NCBI RefSeq assembly: GCF_047973035.1
Contig: NZ_JBKEBF010000012.1
Coordinates: 1-64,000, forward strand
Length of the DNA: 64,000 nt
From: Oleidesulfovibrio sp047973035
Lineage (GTDB): Bacteria > Desulfobacterota > Desulfovibrionia > Desulfovibrionales > Desulfovibrionaceae
Direction: 5' to 3'
How positions within the stretch are numbered: the stretch's first letter is position 1; each line of letters opens with the position of its first letter. The translations under genes were made by a program, and so were the position numbers. This document shows positions 51,539 to 59,928 of the stretch, piece after piece. A model generated the notes under the pieces. It did not search any database. It was given only the letters and a program-made list of their open reading frames with translations, and had not been told where the DNA came from.

Positions 51539-53188
51539 CTATTCGCCTTTTTCGTCACGCTGACGAATTTCTGCACGTTTAATCTTACCACTGATTGTTT
51601 TGGGCAACTCTTCCACAAAATCAATGATACGAGGGTACTTATAGGGTGCCGTAACCTTCTTCACATAGTTTTGCAGTTCTTTCGCCAGTTCGTCGCTTGC
51701 CTCGTATCCGGGAGCAAGCACGATGGTAGCTTTTACAGCCTGGCCACGAAGCGGGTCTGGCACGCCGGTAACAGCGGCCTCTACCACCGCGGCATGAGCA
51801 ACCAGAGCAGATTCAACTTCAAAGGGTCCGATGCGGTAGCCGGAGCTTTTGATCAGATCATCCACTCTGCCGAGGAACCACAGATAGCCGTCTTCGTCCA
51901 TCCACGCCTTATCACCGGTATGGTAATAACCATCGAACATGACGGATGCGGTTTTCTCAGGCTCTTCAAGGTATCCCTTGAAAAGACCGACAGGAGCACC
52001 ATCTGCAACACGAACACAAATTTCGCCTTCTTCACCGGCGGGACAGACCCTGCCGTGCTGGTCCATCAGCACTACATCCCACCCCGGAACGGGCTTGCCA
52101 ATGGAGCCGGGCTTCGGCTGCATATTAGGTAACGTGGCAACCTGCAATGTGGTTTCAGTCTGACCGTAGCCTTCATAGATAGGCATACCGGTAGCAGCCT
52201 TCCAATCAGCATAGACGCTTTCATTCAGCAGTTCACCTGCGGTTGTGCAATGGCGCAGTGCCGACAGGTCATATTTGCCAAGATCTTCGCGAATCAGAAA
52301 ACGATACACGGTGGGCGGGGCGCAGAAGGTTGTTATTTTATGATCGGCAATAACCTTGAGCAGTTCCGCAGGCTCAAACTTGCCCCGGAAGTCGTATACA
52401 AACACGGTAGCTCCGGCCATCCACTGCCCGTAAAACTTGCCCCACAACGCTTTGCCCCAGCCGGTATCGGCCAGAGTCAAATGCAGATCGCCGGGCTCAA
52501 GGTCGTGCCAGTAGGCACCGGTCATAAAGTGGCCCAGCGGGTAGGTGTGGTTATGCTCAACCATCTTGGGCATGCCGGTAGTGCCGGACGAAAAGAAAAT
52601 CAGCAGCGGATCATCGCCACCCGCATACTCTGCTTCCGCAGGGCGGGGAAACGAAGAAGAAGCCTCTTCAACGATGCTATGAAAGTCTACCCAGCCTTCC
52701 GGCAGAGAATCCCCGCCGGACTGCACCAGCAGTTTAAGAGACTCAGTCTGGGGGCGGGCTTCTTCCACACGTGCTGTCAGCGAAGATTCCACAATCATAC
52801 CGCGGATGTTTGCACGATTCACGCGAAAAACAATATCCTTAGGCATCAACTGGGCAGGCGAAGGTACGGGAACAGCACCAAGGCGATGCAAAGCCAACAT
52901 GCTCACCCAGAATTCGATGCTGCGGTACAGCACCAGCATGACACGGTCGCCTTTTTCCAGCCCGCGCGCTTTCAAAGCGTTAGCCAGCTTATTGGACTCA
53001 TCGCGTAGCCATGCAAAGGTAAAGTCGCGCCGAACTCCATGGTCATCTACATGCACCACGGCAACCTTGTCAGGATCTGCATCTGCCAGTGCATCCAAAA
53101 CGTCGTAGGCAAAGTTGAACTTTTCAGGAACTTCCAGCGAAAAATCCCTGCAAAAATCTTCATAGCTGGCACAGACTATCTTCTTCAT
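51539..53188 (-). CDS. AMP-forming acyl-CoA synthetase
   Basis: The enzyme joins a carboxylic acid to CoA with ATP through an acyl-adenylate. The 549 residues have IFFSSGTTGMPKMVEHNH (P-loop-like), YEGYGQTETT, YYHTGDKAWMDEDGY, GRVDDLIKSSGYRIGPFEVE and the catalytic lysine in LPKTISGKIKRAEIR. It falls with medium-chain/acetyl-type ligases of the ACSM group; the true acid is unknown. A GTG 3 bases earlier is an alternative start. It is downstream of an XRE-cupin regulator, with 153 bases of structured sequence between them. Confidence 0.92.
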   Translation of the reverse strand: MKKIVCASYEDFCRDFSLEVPEKFNFAYDVLDALADADPDKVAVVHVDDHGVRRDFTFAWLRDESNKLANALKARGLEKGDRVMLVLYRSIEFWVSMLALHRLGAVPVPSPAQLMPKDIVFRVNRANIRGMIVESSLTARVEEARPQTESLKLLVQSGGDSLPEGWVDFHSIVEEASSSFPRPAEAEYAGGDDPLLIFFSSGTTGMPKMVEHNHTYPLGHFMTGAYWHDLEPGDLHLTLADTGWGKALWGKFYGQWMAGATVFVYDFRGKFEPAELLKVIADHKITTFCAPPTVYRFLIREDLGKYDLSALRHCTTAGELLNESVYADWKAATGMPIYEGYGQTETTLQVATLPNMQPKPGSIGKPVPGWDVVLMDQHGRVCPAGEEGEICVRVADGAPVGLFKGYLEEPEKTASVMFDGYYHTGDKAWMDEDGYLWFLGRVDDLIKSSGYRIGPFEVESALVAHAAVVEAAVTGVPDPLRGQAVKATIVLAPGYEASDELAKELQNYVKKVTAPYKYPRIIDFVEELPKTISGKIKRAEIRQRDEKGE

Positions 53189-53275
53189 CACGTTATTTCC
53201 TTGTCTCGTAAAAGTTCTGGTTGTGACGGCCTGCAGTTGCAGGCAACCTAACAGCTACATGAGCCATCCGGCCTG

Positions 53276-53341
53276 TTTCCATTCGCAGCGGCATGTCCCG
53301 CACCGGACTTCATGACATTGTCTGTCCGGCTCGAATGGAAA
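53276..53341 (-). repeat. Nested inverted repeats between the XRE-cupin and acyl-CoA ligase genes
   Basis: An outer 10-bp perfect pair (TTTCCATTCG at 53276-53285, CGAATGGAAA at 53332-53341) encloses an inner 6-bp pair (CCGGAC at 53303-53308, GTCCGG at 53324-53329). It begins directly after the stop of the regulator gene. There is no T run, so it is not a plain terminator. Confidence 0.55.
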
Positions 53342-53908
53342 CTAGCTAATCACGTCCAGAAATACGGCGTCGTTACCGTCGAGAGCTCGTAATGCGTGCG
53401 GAATACGTGATTCAAAGTAAATGGAGTCACCAGGTTCCAACACGTTGCGCTTGGACTCAAGCCAGATTTCCAGCCTGCCCTCAAGCATATAAATAAATTC
53501 CTGCCCGCTGTGCTCGTTAAAGGACAGCTGGTGTTCTTCCTTCGGAGGAACGCGAACCATAAAAGGTTCCATACGGCGGCCCGTCATACGCGAAGCAAGG
53601 TTGCGATAATCGTAATCCTTGCGACGTTCGACAGACAGTCCCTCACCTTTGCGCACCAGAGTGAAGGCATGAAGGTGGGCATCTCCGCCAGACACAAGTG
53701 CAGTCAGGTCCACACCGCACACTCTGGCAACATCAGTCAGATAACTGACCGGAATTTCAACTTCTCCGCTTTCATAGCGCGCCACAGTCTCAGCTGAAAC
53801 GCCTACTTTCTGCGCAAGTTCTTCCACCGAAAAACCAACAGCATCGCGAAGTCCGTGCAGCCGAGGAGCAATCTCCTTGTAAGGCTGCGAAGAAACATCA
53901 CTACTCAT
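53342..53908 (-). CDS. XRE-family regulator with C-terminal cupin domain
   Basis: From the ATG at 53908 (GGAGG upstream) the protein is 188 residues. An N-terminal helix-turn-helix (LRDAVGFSVEELAQKVGVSAETVARYESGEVEIPVSYLTDVARVC split over residues 17-62) is joined to a cupin domain near 115-185 (LSFNEHSGQEFIYMLEGRLEIWL...FESRIPHALRAL). Such regulators bind a small ligand in the cupin and control nearby catabolic genes. The acyl-CoA ligase downstream is the likely target, and a carboxylic acid or its CoA ester the likely effector; both are inference. Confidence 0.9.
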   Translation of the reverse strand: MSSDVSSQPYKEIAPRLHGLRDAVGFSVEELAQKVGVSAETVARYESGEVEIPVSYLTDVARVCGVDLTALVSGGDAHLHAFTLVRKGEGLSVERRKDYDYRNLASRMTGRRMEPFMVRVPPKEEHQLSFNEHSGQEFIYMLEGRLEIWLESKRNVLEPGDSIYFESRIPHALRALDGNDAVFLDVIS

Positions 53909-54069
53909 TATTCCTCCACATTCAATCGATAGCGACAATTGCGCCAAGAGTGTCGCATCATTTACCAGAACGATTGCTCTAACTCAGTTCCATATTCAGG
54001 CGCAAGCCATTTGCCCTGTGAAATACCTGTATTTCTACAAAGAGTCATCTCCAAGCTCTTTGCTTAAAT

Positions 54070-54101
54070 AAAAAGGCACGAATCGGTGCGATTCGTGCCT
54101 T
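54070..54101 (-). terminator. Intrinsic terminator after dnaA
   Basis: AAGGCACGAATCG pairs perfectly with CGATTCGTGCCTT around GTG; an A-run on the plus strand gives T on the minus strand. It lies about 60 bases past the stop. The 53909-54069 stretch shows nothing else. Confidence 0.85.
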
Positions 54102-54159
54102 ATTGGTGCATGTTGCAAACAATCGGCGCCGCCATAAGCGGCATCGCCCCCGACAGGTG

Positions 54160-55545
54160 TCAGGGGGTAATAATTCGCCCGTTACGCTCCACAAGATTGA
54201 CGGTGTTAATCACCTGACGACCAAGCGGGGTCTCTTTGCTCATCTCGCGTTCAATGTTGGCAATACCTTTGATGACCGTAGAATGCTTACGGTTAAAGCT
54301 CTTGCCGATTTCCTCCAGCGAAAGATCAGTATGCTTACGCGCAAGGAAAAATGCTGTATTACGGGCTATTACCAGTTCGCGACGGCGGCTTTTAGATTTA
54401 AGCTGTTCATTGGAAATATCAAAACCATGGCAGATCTGGCGAATAATGGAATCAAGATCAAGCACAGCCTCACGCGAAGCATAGTGACCGATGATTTCCC
54501 ATGCCATATCCATGGTGATCTGCTGGTTCAGCAAACGAGCTTTGAGCAGCAGGTTGCGCAGGCAGCTTTCGATCTGGCGCACATCAGCACGGATGTTGTT
54601 TGCAAGCATATCAGCCACTTCTTCAGGCAGCTGGACATGGTGCATGCGCGCTTTTTCACGGAAAATCTGCTTGCGGGTTTCAAAGGTCGGCTTTTCAATT
54701 ACCGCCAGAAGACCGGAGCAGAAGCGCGAAGCAAGCTGCGAATCCAGATCATTCAGATCTCTGGGAGCAAACGAACTGGAAAAAAGCACCTTGGCGCCAC
54801 GGGATTGAAGAGCTTTTACGGTGGAAAGCACTTCATCCTGCATACGCTGTTTGCCCTGCAGGAAGTGAACGTCTTCCAGAAGGAGCACATCGACATCGCG
54901 GTAACGCGCTTTAAAGCGATCCACTTCTTTAGCTTTCAGCGCGCAGATAAGGCGCGTAGCAAACTCTTCTGCAGTCAAATATTCCACACGCGGCTGCGTG
55001 CGGTTACTGATGCCGCAAAGTTGCTGCCCCACGGCATGCAGAAGGTGCGTTTTACCAAGCCCGGGATCAGAGCTGAGAAACAACGTATCACTGCGGAAAG
55101 ATTGCTGGCAGATATCCTGAGAAGCAGCAAAGGCCATATGGTTGCTGGGGCCCACAACAAAATCGTCGAAGCTGTGCTGCCAATTAATGGACTCTGCGGG
55201 ACGTGCCGCATAAGCGAACGGAAGCCCCATCTGCTCAGACCCGCTAGCTTTAGCAACCGGCGTTCTGCGCTCGACAGGAACCTGAACAGGTTTGGGTGCG
55301 GTTTTAGGCTCTTCTGCAGAAACCACGGAAATAGAAGGCGCACTGCCCAAAACGGAAACAGCTGCCTTTTCGATCTCATTCATTAGCCTGTCGCGAACCC
55401 AGCTGGCAACGAAGGCGTTGGGCGCGACAAGTCGAAGAGAGTCACCAGCCTGCTCAACAGCAAGCGGCTTAATCCAGACCTTATACAGGCCCGGATTGAG
55501 ATTGTCGCGGAGAGTATTTTGAATTTGCGCCCAAGCGTTTATCAT
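54160..55545 (-). CDS. dnaA: DnaA-family replication initiator with divergent box-recognition domain
   Basis: DnaA binds origin boxes and opens DNA. The 461-residue protein has all domains: domain I (about 1-75), a linker, the AAA+ core with Walker A DPGLGKTHLLH (160-170) and Walker B LLLEDVHFL (221-229), and a C-terminal helix-turn-helix domain. In that last domain the usual LPEIG...GGRDHTTVLH signature reads LEEIGKSFNRKHSTVIK: one residue is missing, and positions of E. coli Pro423, Asp433 and His439 are Glu411, Lys420 and Lys426. The arginine matching Arg399 is kept. Neighbours are thyX and ruvB, not dnaN. It is therefore likely a second, specialised DnaA, though the main dnaA could lie outside this window. 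Confidence 0.9.
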   Translation of the reverse strand: MINAWAQIQNTLRDNLNPGLYKVWIKPLAVEQAGDSLRLVAPNAFVASWVRDRLMNEIEKAAVSVLGSAPSISVVSAEEPKTAPKPVQVPVERRTPVAKASGSEQMGLPFAYAARPAESINWQHSFDDFVVGPSNHMAFAASQDICQQSFRSDTLFLSSDPGLGKTHLLHAVGQQLCGISNRTQPRVEYLTAEEFATRLICALKAKEVDRFKARYRDVDVLLLEDVHFLQGKQRMQDEVLSTVKALQSRGAKVLFSSSFAPRDLNDLDSQLASRFCSGLLAVIEKPTFETRKQIFREKARMHHVQLPEEVADMLANNIRADVRQIESCLRNLLLKARLLNQQITMDMAWEIIGHYASREAVLDLDSIIRQICHGFDISNEQLKSKSRRRELVIARNTAFFLARKHTDLSLEEIGKSFNRKHSTVIKGIANIEREMSKETPLGRQVINTVNLVERNGRIITP

Positions 55546-55877
55546 GACGGGTTGTTTACGTTCTATCTAAAGTTGCTGCAACAATCGAAAACCGGATATC
55601 ACCTGAACTCCGGCTCCGACTTTTCCCAAGACCGGAACTATCACAACGGGCTGTGATACAAAGTAAAAAGCGTAACGTGGCGAATACCGCAATTCCGGGC
55701 GAGCCATTGTCCCGCAAGCGTTTCCACGACTAAAACACAAAATATTCACAACCTGTGAAAAAAGTTTTCCACAGGATACAATTGTATTTTTTACGATTTG
55801 CTTACGATTACTTCTTTTTTTAGCGTTTTTTACCAAAACGCCGACTTGAAGCCGAGCTGAAAACTCTGAAACGAGAG
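55546..55877. other. Origin-like or operator-rich gap upstream of dnaA
   Basis: This 332-base gap between same-strand genes holds no supported gene. Its central part (55742-55809) carries three DnaA-box-like 9-mers, a TTCACA-ACC-TGTGAA dyad, a 12-bp palindrome ATACAATTGTAT and two TTACGATT repeats 11 bp apart, followed by AT-rich sequence up to about 55834. Confidence 0.6.
55742..55809. repeat. Cluster of DnaA-box-like 9-mers, dyads and tandem repeats
   Basis: ATATTCACA (55742-55750), TGTGAAAAA (55754-55762) and TTTTCCACA (55765-55773) each differ from TTATNCACA, on one strand or the other, by about one base. The dyad TTCACAACCTGTGAA is at 55745-55759, the palindrome ATACAATTGTAT at 55776-55787, and TTACGATT at 55791-55798 and 55802-55809. 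Confidence 0.55.
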
Positions 55878-56621
55878 CTAGCCTTCATTCATGGAAGACC
55901 TGAGCGGATATCGTCCGCAGGAGAACTTCTCTCCTTCAGGGCAGTACCCCAATCGTTCACACTTAGGCCCGGCAGTGGCAAAAATGACAGGAAGCACCTC
56001 ACGGCAGCATTCCAGCATCATATTGGCCATACGGCGGATTTCCCACTGAGCACGCATGCAGCAACGCTCTTCAAAAAAATGCAGCAGCGTACGACAGTTC
56101 ATCGTCAGCACAATTTTAGACTCTGCAGCCTGCGGCAAAACAAAGCGCGCGTCCTCGTTTGCCTTGGTGCCTTTTCGTCCGCTTTCTTCCAGAATAGCCT
56201 TCAGATCACGGTAGGCGCTGCCGATTTCTTCCATGAATGATTCAAAACGTTCCCGTGCTGCGGGATTACGGGCGATTGCGGGGGGAAGTATATAATCAAA
56301 ATTGCTTCCGTCCACATAGCGCTGGCTCTGCTGCGAGTAAGATGCAAGGCGATGACGAACCAGCTGGTGCGTCAAAGCGCGGGAAACCCCCTCTACAGCG
56401 AAGGTAAAGCTGACATGCTCTACAGGGCTTGCGTGACCGGATTCAAGCACCTGAGCCACAAATCCTGCCTGTTTCTGCTGCTCTATTTCGCCCGCAAGCA
56501 GACGGGGCCACATATCGGCGACAAACCCGGCATGGTAACACTGCCTGAAGGCAGCATAAATCAATGAGAGCGGGTCCGGCGTATGTGAGAGCAACTCGAC
56601 GCGACATTCTTTGCTGGGCAT
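55878..56621 (-). CDS. thyX: Flavin-dependent thymidylate synthase
   Basis: ThyX makes dTMP from dUMP using FAD, methylenetetrahydrofolate and NADPH. The 247-residue protein holds the diagnostic motif RHRLASYSQQSQR (89-101) and the flavin/substrate region SGHASPVEHVSFTF. The C-terminal part has the CRTLLHFFEERCCMRAQWEIR block. The ribosome site is weak. It lies upstream of dnaA on the same strand and 67 bases after ruvB, placing nucleotide supply beside repair and replication genes. Confidence 0.95.
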   Translation of the reverse strand: MPSKECRVELLSHTPDPLSLIYAAFRQCYHAGFVADMWPRLLAGEIEQQKQAGFVAQVLESGHASPVEHVSFTFAVEGVSRALTHQLVRHRLASYSQQSQRYVDGSNFDYILPPAIARNPAARERFESFMEEIGSAYRDLKAILEESGRKGTKANEDARFVLPQAAESKIVLTMNCRTLLHFFEERCCMRAQWEIRRMANMMLECCREVLPVIFATAGPKCERLGYCPEGEKFSCGRYPLRSSMNEG

Positions 56622-56688
56622 AATCTATCCATCCGGTTCATTAGTCTGCAAAGACAAATAACTGCAATGCCGGCAAAACCGGCAGAAA

Positions 56689-57651
56689 CTAAGCAAGCAG
56701 GTTCATATGGCGATACGCTTTGGCCGTAGCCATGCGTCCGCGCGAAGTCCGCTTTAAAAAGCCGCACTGAATAAGATACGGCTCATAAATATCTTCAATG
56801 GTGCGCACTTCTTCGGAACAAGCCACAGCAAGAGTTTTCACCCCTACAGGGCCGCCCGAGAAATGTTCGATAAGAACGCTCAGCAGTTTGCGGTCCATCT
56901 GGTCCAGCCCCTGCTCGTCCACATCCATTCTGGCAAGTGCACCAGACGCAAGCTCGGACGTGATAGTGCCGGTGCTTTGCACCGCAGCAAAATCACGTAC
57001 ACGACGTAACAGCCTGTTTGCAATCCGAGGAGTACCGCGCGACCTGCGTCCGATCTCAAAAGCACCGTCCTCAGTAAGAGGCACTCCGAGAATTCCTGCC
57101 GTTCTCTTGACGATTGTGGCCAGCTCTGCAGGAGAATAAAATTCCAGCCTGCTGATAATACCGAACCTGTCGCGTAGCGGTGAAGACAAAAGCCCGATGC
57201 GGGTTGTGGCTCCTACCAGAGTGAAGGGCTCAAGGTCAATCTTTACTGTGCGGGCTCCCGGTCCCTGTCCGATGACAAGGTCCAGCTTAAAATCTTCAAG
57301 CGCCGGATATAACACTTCTTCTACAGTCGTGGGCATGCGATGGATTTCATCTACAAAAAGCAGATCCCCCCTGCCCAGGTTTGTCAGAATAGCAGCCAGA
57401 TCGCCGCTACGCTCCAGAACCGGGCCGGAAGTACACACCATGTTCACGCCCATTTCCGAGGCCATAATCTGGGCAAGTGTAGTTTTGCCAAGGCCCGGAT
57501 TACCATAGAAAAGCGTGTGATCCATGGCCTGACCACGCCCCTGTGCAGCCTGCAGATACACGCGCAGGTTGGCACGCAGGTCGTCCTGCCCAATAAAGTC
57601 ATCCAGCGTTCTTGGCCGGATAGAGTCGTCAGCGCATTCCATGTCTATCAT
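56689..57651 (-). CDS. ruvB: Holliday junction ATP-dependent helicase RuvB
   Basis: RuvB is the hexameric motor that drives branch migration with RuvA. The 320 residues are normal. Marks are RPRTLDDFIGQDDLRANL, Walker A GNPGLGKTTLAQ, Walker B LLFVDEIHRM and GATTRIGLLSSPLRDRFGI. The start overlaps the ruvA stop in a TAATG, so the two are translationally coupled. Confidence 0.97.
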   Translation of the reverse strand: MIDMECADDSIRPRTLDDFIGQDDLRANLRVYLQAAQGRGQAMDHTLFYGNPGLGKTTLAQIMASEMGVNMVCTSGPVLERSGDLAAILTNLGRGDLLFVDEIHRMPTTVEEVLYPALEDFKLDLVIGQGPGARTVKIDLEPFTLVGATTRIGLLSSPLRDRFGIISRLEFYSPAELATIVKRTAGILGVPLTEDGAFEIGRRSRGTPRIANRLLRRVRDFAAVQSTGTITSELASGALARMDVDEQGLDQMDRKLLSVLIEHFSGGPVGVKTLAVACSEEVRTIEDIYEPYLIQCGFLKRTSRGRMATAKAYRHMNLLA

Positions 57652-58256
57652 TATCGGGCCTTTGCAAGAGCTTTCAACGCAGCACGTAGTGCTTCGCCAA
57701 CATCAAGGTCTGGGTCCTGCTTGAGAATTGCTTTAAGCACCGGAGCCGCTTCATCTTCAGCGTAGCCAAGGTTACCCAAAGCCTGAACAGCATCACGCAG
57801 CACACTGCCCGGTGTTTCTACTGCCAGACCGGCAGATGCCGGCAACGACTCCACTTTCAGCTTGTATTTGAGCTCCAGCAGAATGTGCTGGGCGCTTTTT
57901 TTGCCGATGCCGGAAACACGGGTCAAAGCGGTAAGATCATCTTCTGCCACGATACGGCGCAGGTCGTCGGGGCGATACAGAGACAGCACGGAGAGTGCAG
58001 TTTTGGCACCGACTTTAGAAATAGAAATAAGCACCAGAAACGTCTGGCGTTCGTCCCACGCAGAAAAACCGTACAGTTCCAGCGCATCTTCGCGCACAAC
58101 GGTATGGATATAAAAAGATACGGGTTCGCCCCGCTCCGGCAGACGGGCCAGCAGATGAGATGGAAGATGAACTTCGTACCCCACTCCACCTTCCGTCACA
58201 ACAACACAGCTTTGCTCAGTGACCTCGGCCACTCGCCCTTCGACATATGCAATCAT
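57651..58256 (-). CDS. ruvA: Holliday junction-binding protein RuvA
   Basis: RuvA binds the four-way junction and loads RuvB. From the ATG at 58256 (AAGGAAA upstream) the protein is 201 residues, starting MIAYVEGRVAEVTEQSCVV. The OB-fold start, the helix-hairpin-helix SKVGAKTALSVLSLY and VSGIGKKSAQHILLELK, and the RuvB-binding C-terminal domain are all present. A 190-base gap separates it from ruvC. Confidence 0.96.
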   Translation of the reverse strand: MIAYVEGRVAEVTEQSCVVVTEGGVGYEVHLPSHLLARLPERGEPVSFYIHTVVREDALELYGFSAWDERQTFLVLISISKVGAKTALSVLSLYRPDDLRRIVAEDDLTALTRVSGIGKKSAQHILLELKYKLKVESLPASAGLAVETPGSVLRDAVQALGNLGYAEDEAAPVLKAILKQDPDLDVGEALRAALKALAKAR

Positions 58257-58446
58257 GGCAGTTTCCTTGAAGAGAGGTTGTACATCATCAATAGAAAGAA
58301 TCAAAGGGCCGCGGCACTACAGGAACTGCGTTCAAATACAAACAGCCAACGCAGGCAGCGTGGAAAGCACGGACTGCAACGCCGGAGCTCACGGTCTGTG
58401 CCAACGTGTGAGCCGTGCAGGCAGGCTCAATCCGGCTTATATCGTT

Positions 58447-58947
58447 CTATTTTCCGGAAAGAAAGTTTATCCGGCGCATATTCAGGTGGCAGATGGCAGC
58501 GGCAAGAGCGTCGCCCGTATCTGCCCCCCAGTCACCTTTTACACCAAGAAGACGGGCAACCATGAAACTGACCTGCTCTTTTTCGGCTCTGCCAACGCCG
58601 ACCAGAGTCTTTTTTATCTCTGTGGGCGCATAGCTGGCGACAGGTAAATGGTGTGCGGCACATGCGGCAATTGCAGCCCCGCGGGCCTGCCCCAGCTTTA
58701 ATGCTGATGCGGCGTTCTTTGCTGTAAAAACATTTTCCACCGAAGCCTCATCAGGTGAATGCTTTGCAATAACGGCGTGCAGGTCGTGATAAATCATGCC
58801 TAGCCGTTCAGAAAATTCATCGCCCTTTGCGCGCACGGCTCCGCAATCGACAAGAGTAAGCACCCCTGACGTTTCGCGCACTATCCCCCAACCGGTCACC
58901 CTTGATCCGGGGTCGATGCCAAGCACTGTAATACTACTTGCACTCAT
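58447..58947 (-). CDS. ruvC: Crossover junction endodeoxyribonuclease RuvC
   Basis: RuvC cuts Holliday junctions after RuvAB branch migration. The 166 residues have the acidic catalytic groups: Asp in VLGIDPGSRVTGWG, Glu in ASVENVFTAKNAASALKLGQARG and two Asp in DWGADTGDALAAAICH. The length is normal. It lies 108 bases after yebC, past a terminator, so it may have its own promoter. Confidence 0.96.
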   Translation of the reverse strand: MSASSITVLGIDPGSRVTGWGIVRETSGVLTLVDCGAVRAKGDEFSERLGMIYHDLHAVIAKHSPDEASVENVFTAKNAASALKLGQARGAAIAACAAHHLPVASYAPTEIKKTLVGVGRAEKEQVSFMVARLLGVKGDWGADTGDALAAAICHLNMRRINFLSGK

Positions 58948-59014
58948 ACCTGTTCTGTCAGCCCAGCAAAAAATGTGTACACGTCTGCCAGCAGAGCAAA
59001 GGTGTACAAAAGGA

Positions 59015-59050
59015 GAAAAAAGACCGGATCCTCCGCAGAGTCTCCGGCCT
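59015..59050 (-). terminator. Intrinsic terminator after yebC
   Basis: AGACCGGA pairs with TCCGGCCT with one wobble, an inner CTC/GAG stem adds to it, and six T follow on the minus strand. It separates yebC from ruvC. Confidence 0.75.
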
Positions 59051-59055
59051 GTCTG

Positions 59056-59802
59056 TTAATCTTCCAGTTCGGCCAGAACTGCTTCCGGGATATCGAAGTT
59101 GGCAAAGACGTTCTGAACGTCTTCGTTTTCTTCCAATGCATCTACAAGCCGCAGCAGCTTTTTAGCGGCGTCCGCATCCACTTCTATAGTGTTCTGCGGA
59201 ATGCTGGCAAGTTCAATGGATTCGGCAGTTGCCCCTGCAGCTTCAAAAGCAGCCTTTGCATCTTCAAAGGAAGACGGGTCAACATGCACTGCCCAGCTAT
59301 CACCTTCATCCACTACGTCGTCACAGCCGGCTTCAAGGCCGATTTCCATCAACTGGTCTTCGGTGTAGCTTTCCTTTGTGAAGGTCAGCACGCCTTTTTT
59401 ATCAAACATCCAGCCCACGCAACCGGCTTCGCCCATAGAGCCGCCGGACTTGGTCAGGATATGGCGTACTTCGGCAACTGTACGGTTTTTGTTATCCGTT
59501 GCAACTTCAATAAGGAACGCGATACCGCCGGGGCCGTAGCCCTCGTATACCAATTCAAAAATATCGCCACCGGCCAATTCACCAGTGCCTTTTTTGATGG
59601 CGGTATCAATCTTGTCCTTGGGCAGGTTGACAGCCTTGGCCGCGGCAATAGCACTACGCAGACGGCTGTTGGATGCGGGATCACCGCCGCCTTTAGCTGC
59701 GATGATAATTTCTTTGGCTACTTTGGTAAACGCCTTGGATTTTTTCGCATCCTGGCGTCCCTTGCGGTGCTGGATGTTTTTCCATTTACTATGTCCGGCC
59801 AT
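59056..59802 (-). CDS. yebC: YebC/PmpR-family transcription or translation factor
   Basis: The 248-residue protein starts MAGHSKWKNIQHRKGRQDAKK, the invariant start of the family, and has PASNSRLRSAIAAAKAVNLPKDKID and the YEGYGPGGIAFLIEVATDN block. Members were described as DNA-binding regulators; more recent work links some to relief of ribosome stalling. It often lies beside ruvC, as here. Nothing unusual is seen. Confidence 0.96.
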   Translation of the reverse strand: MAGHSKWKNIQHRKGRQDAKKSKAFTKVAKEIIIAAKGGGDPASNSRLRSAIAAAKAVNLPKDKIDTAIKKGTGELAGGDIFELVYEGYGPGGIAFLIEVATDNKNRTVAEVRHILTKSGGSMGEAGCVGWMFDKKGVLTFTKESYTEDQLMEIGLEAGCDDVVDEGDSWAVHVDPSSFEDAKAAFEAAGATAESIELASIPQNTIEVDADAAKKLLRLVDALEENEDVQNVFANFDIPEAVLAELED

Positions 59803-59928
59803 GAATCCTCCTTAAAAATAAATACGCAATACCGGCAGAGCACGGGGATCGGAAAAAAAGATGCAGCCAGACTGCAACCCGGTTATTTTCCGAACGCCGT
59901 AGCGGCATTGTAATTCTTATATGGTACG

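Noticed and set aside
55567..55836. An 89-codon minus-strand frame in the gap before dnaA
   Set aside because: It has no ribosome site and would be spread over the repeat-rich region; nothing in it resembles a protein family.
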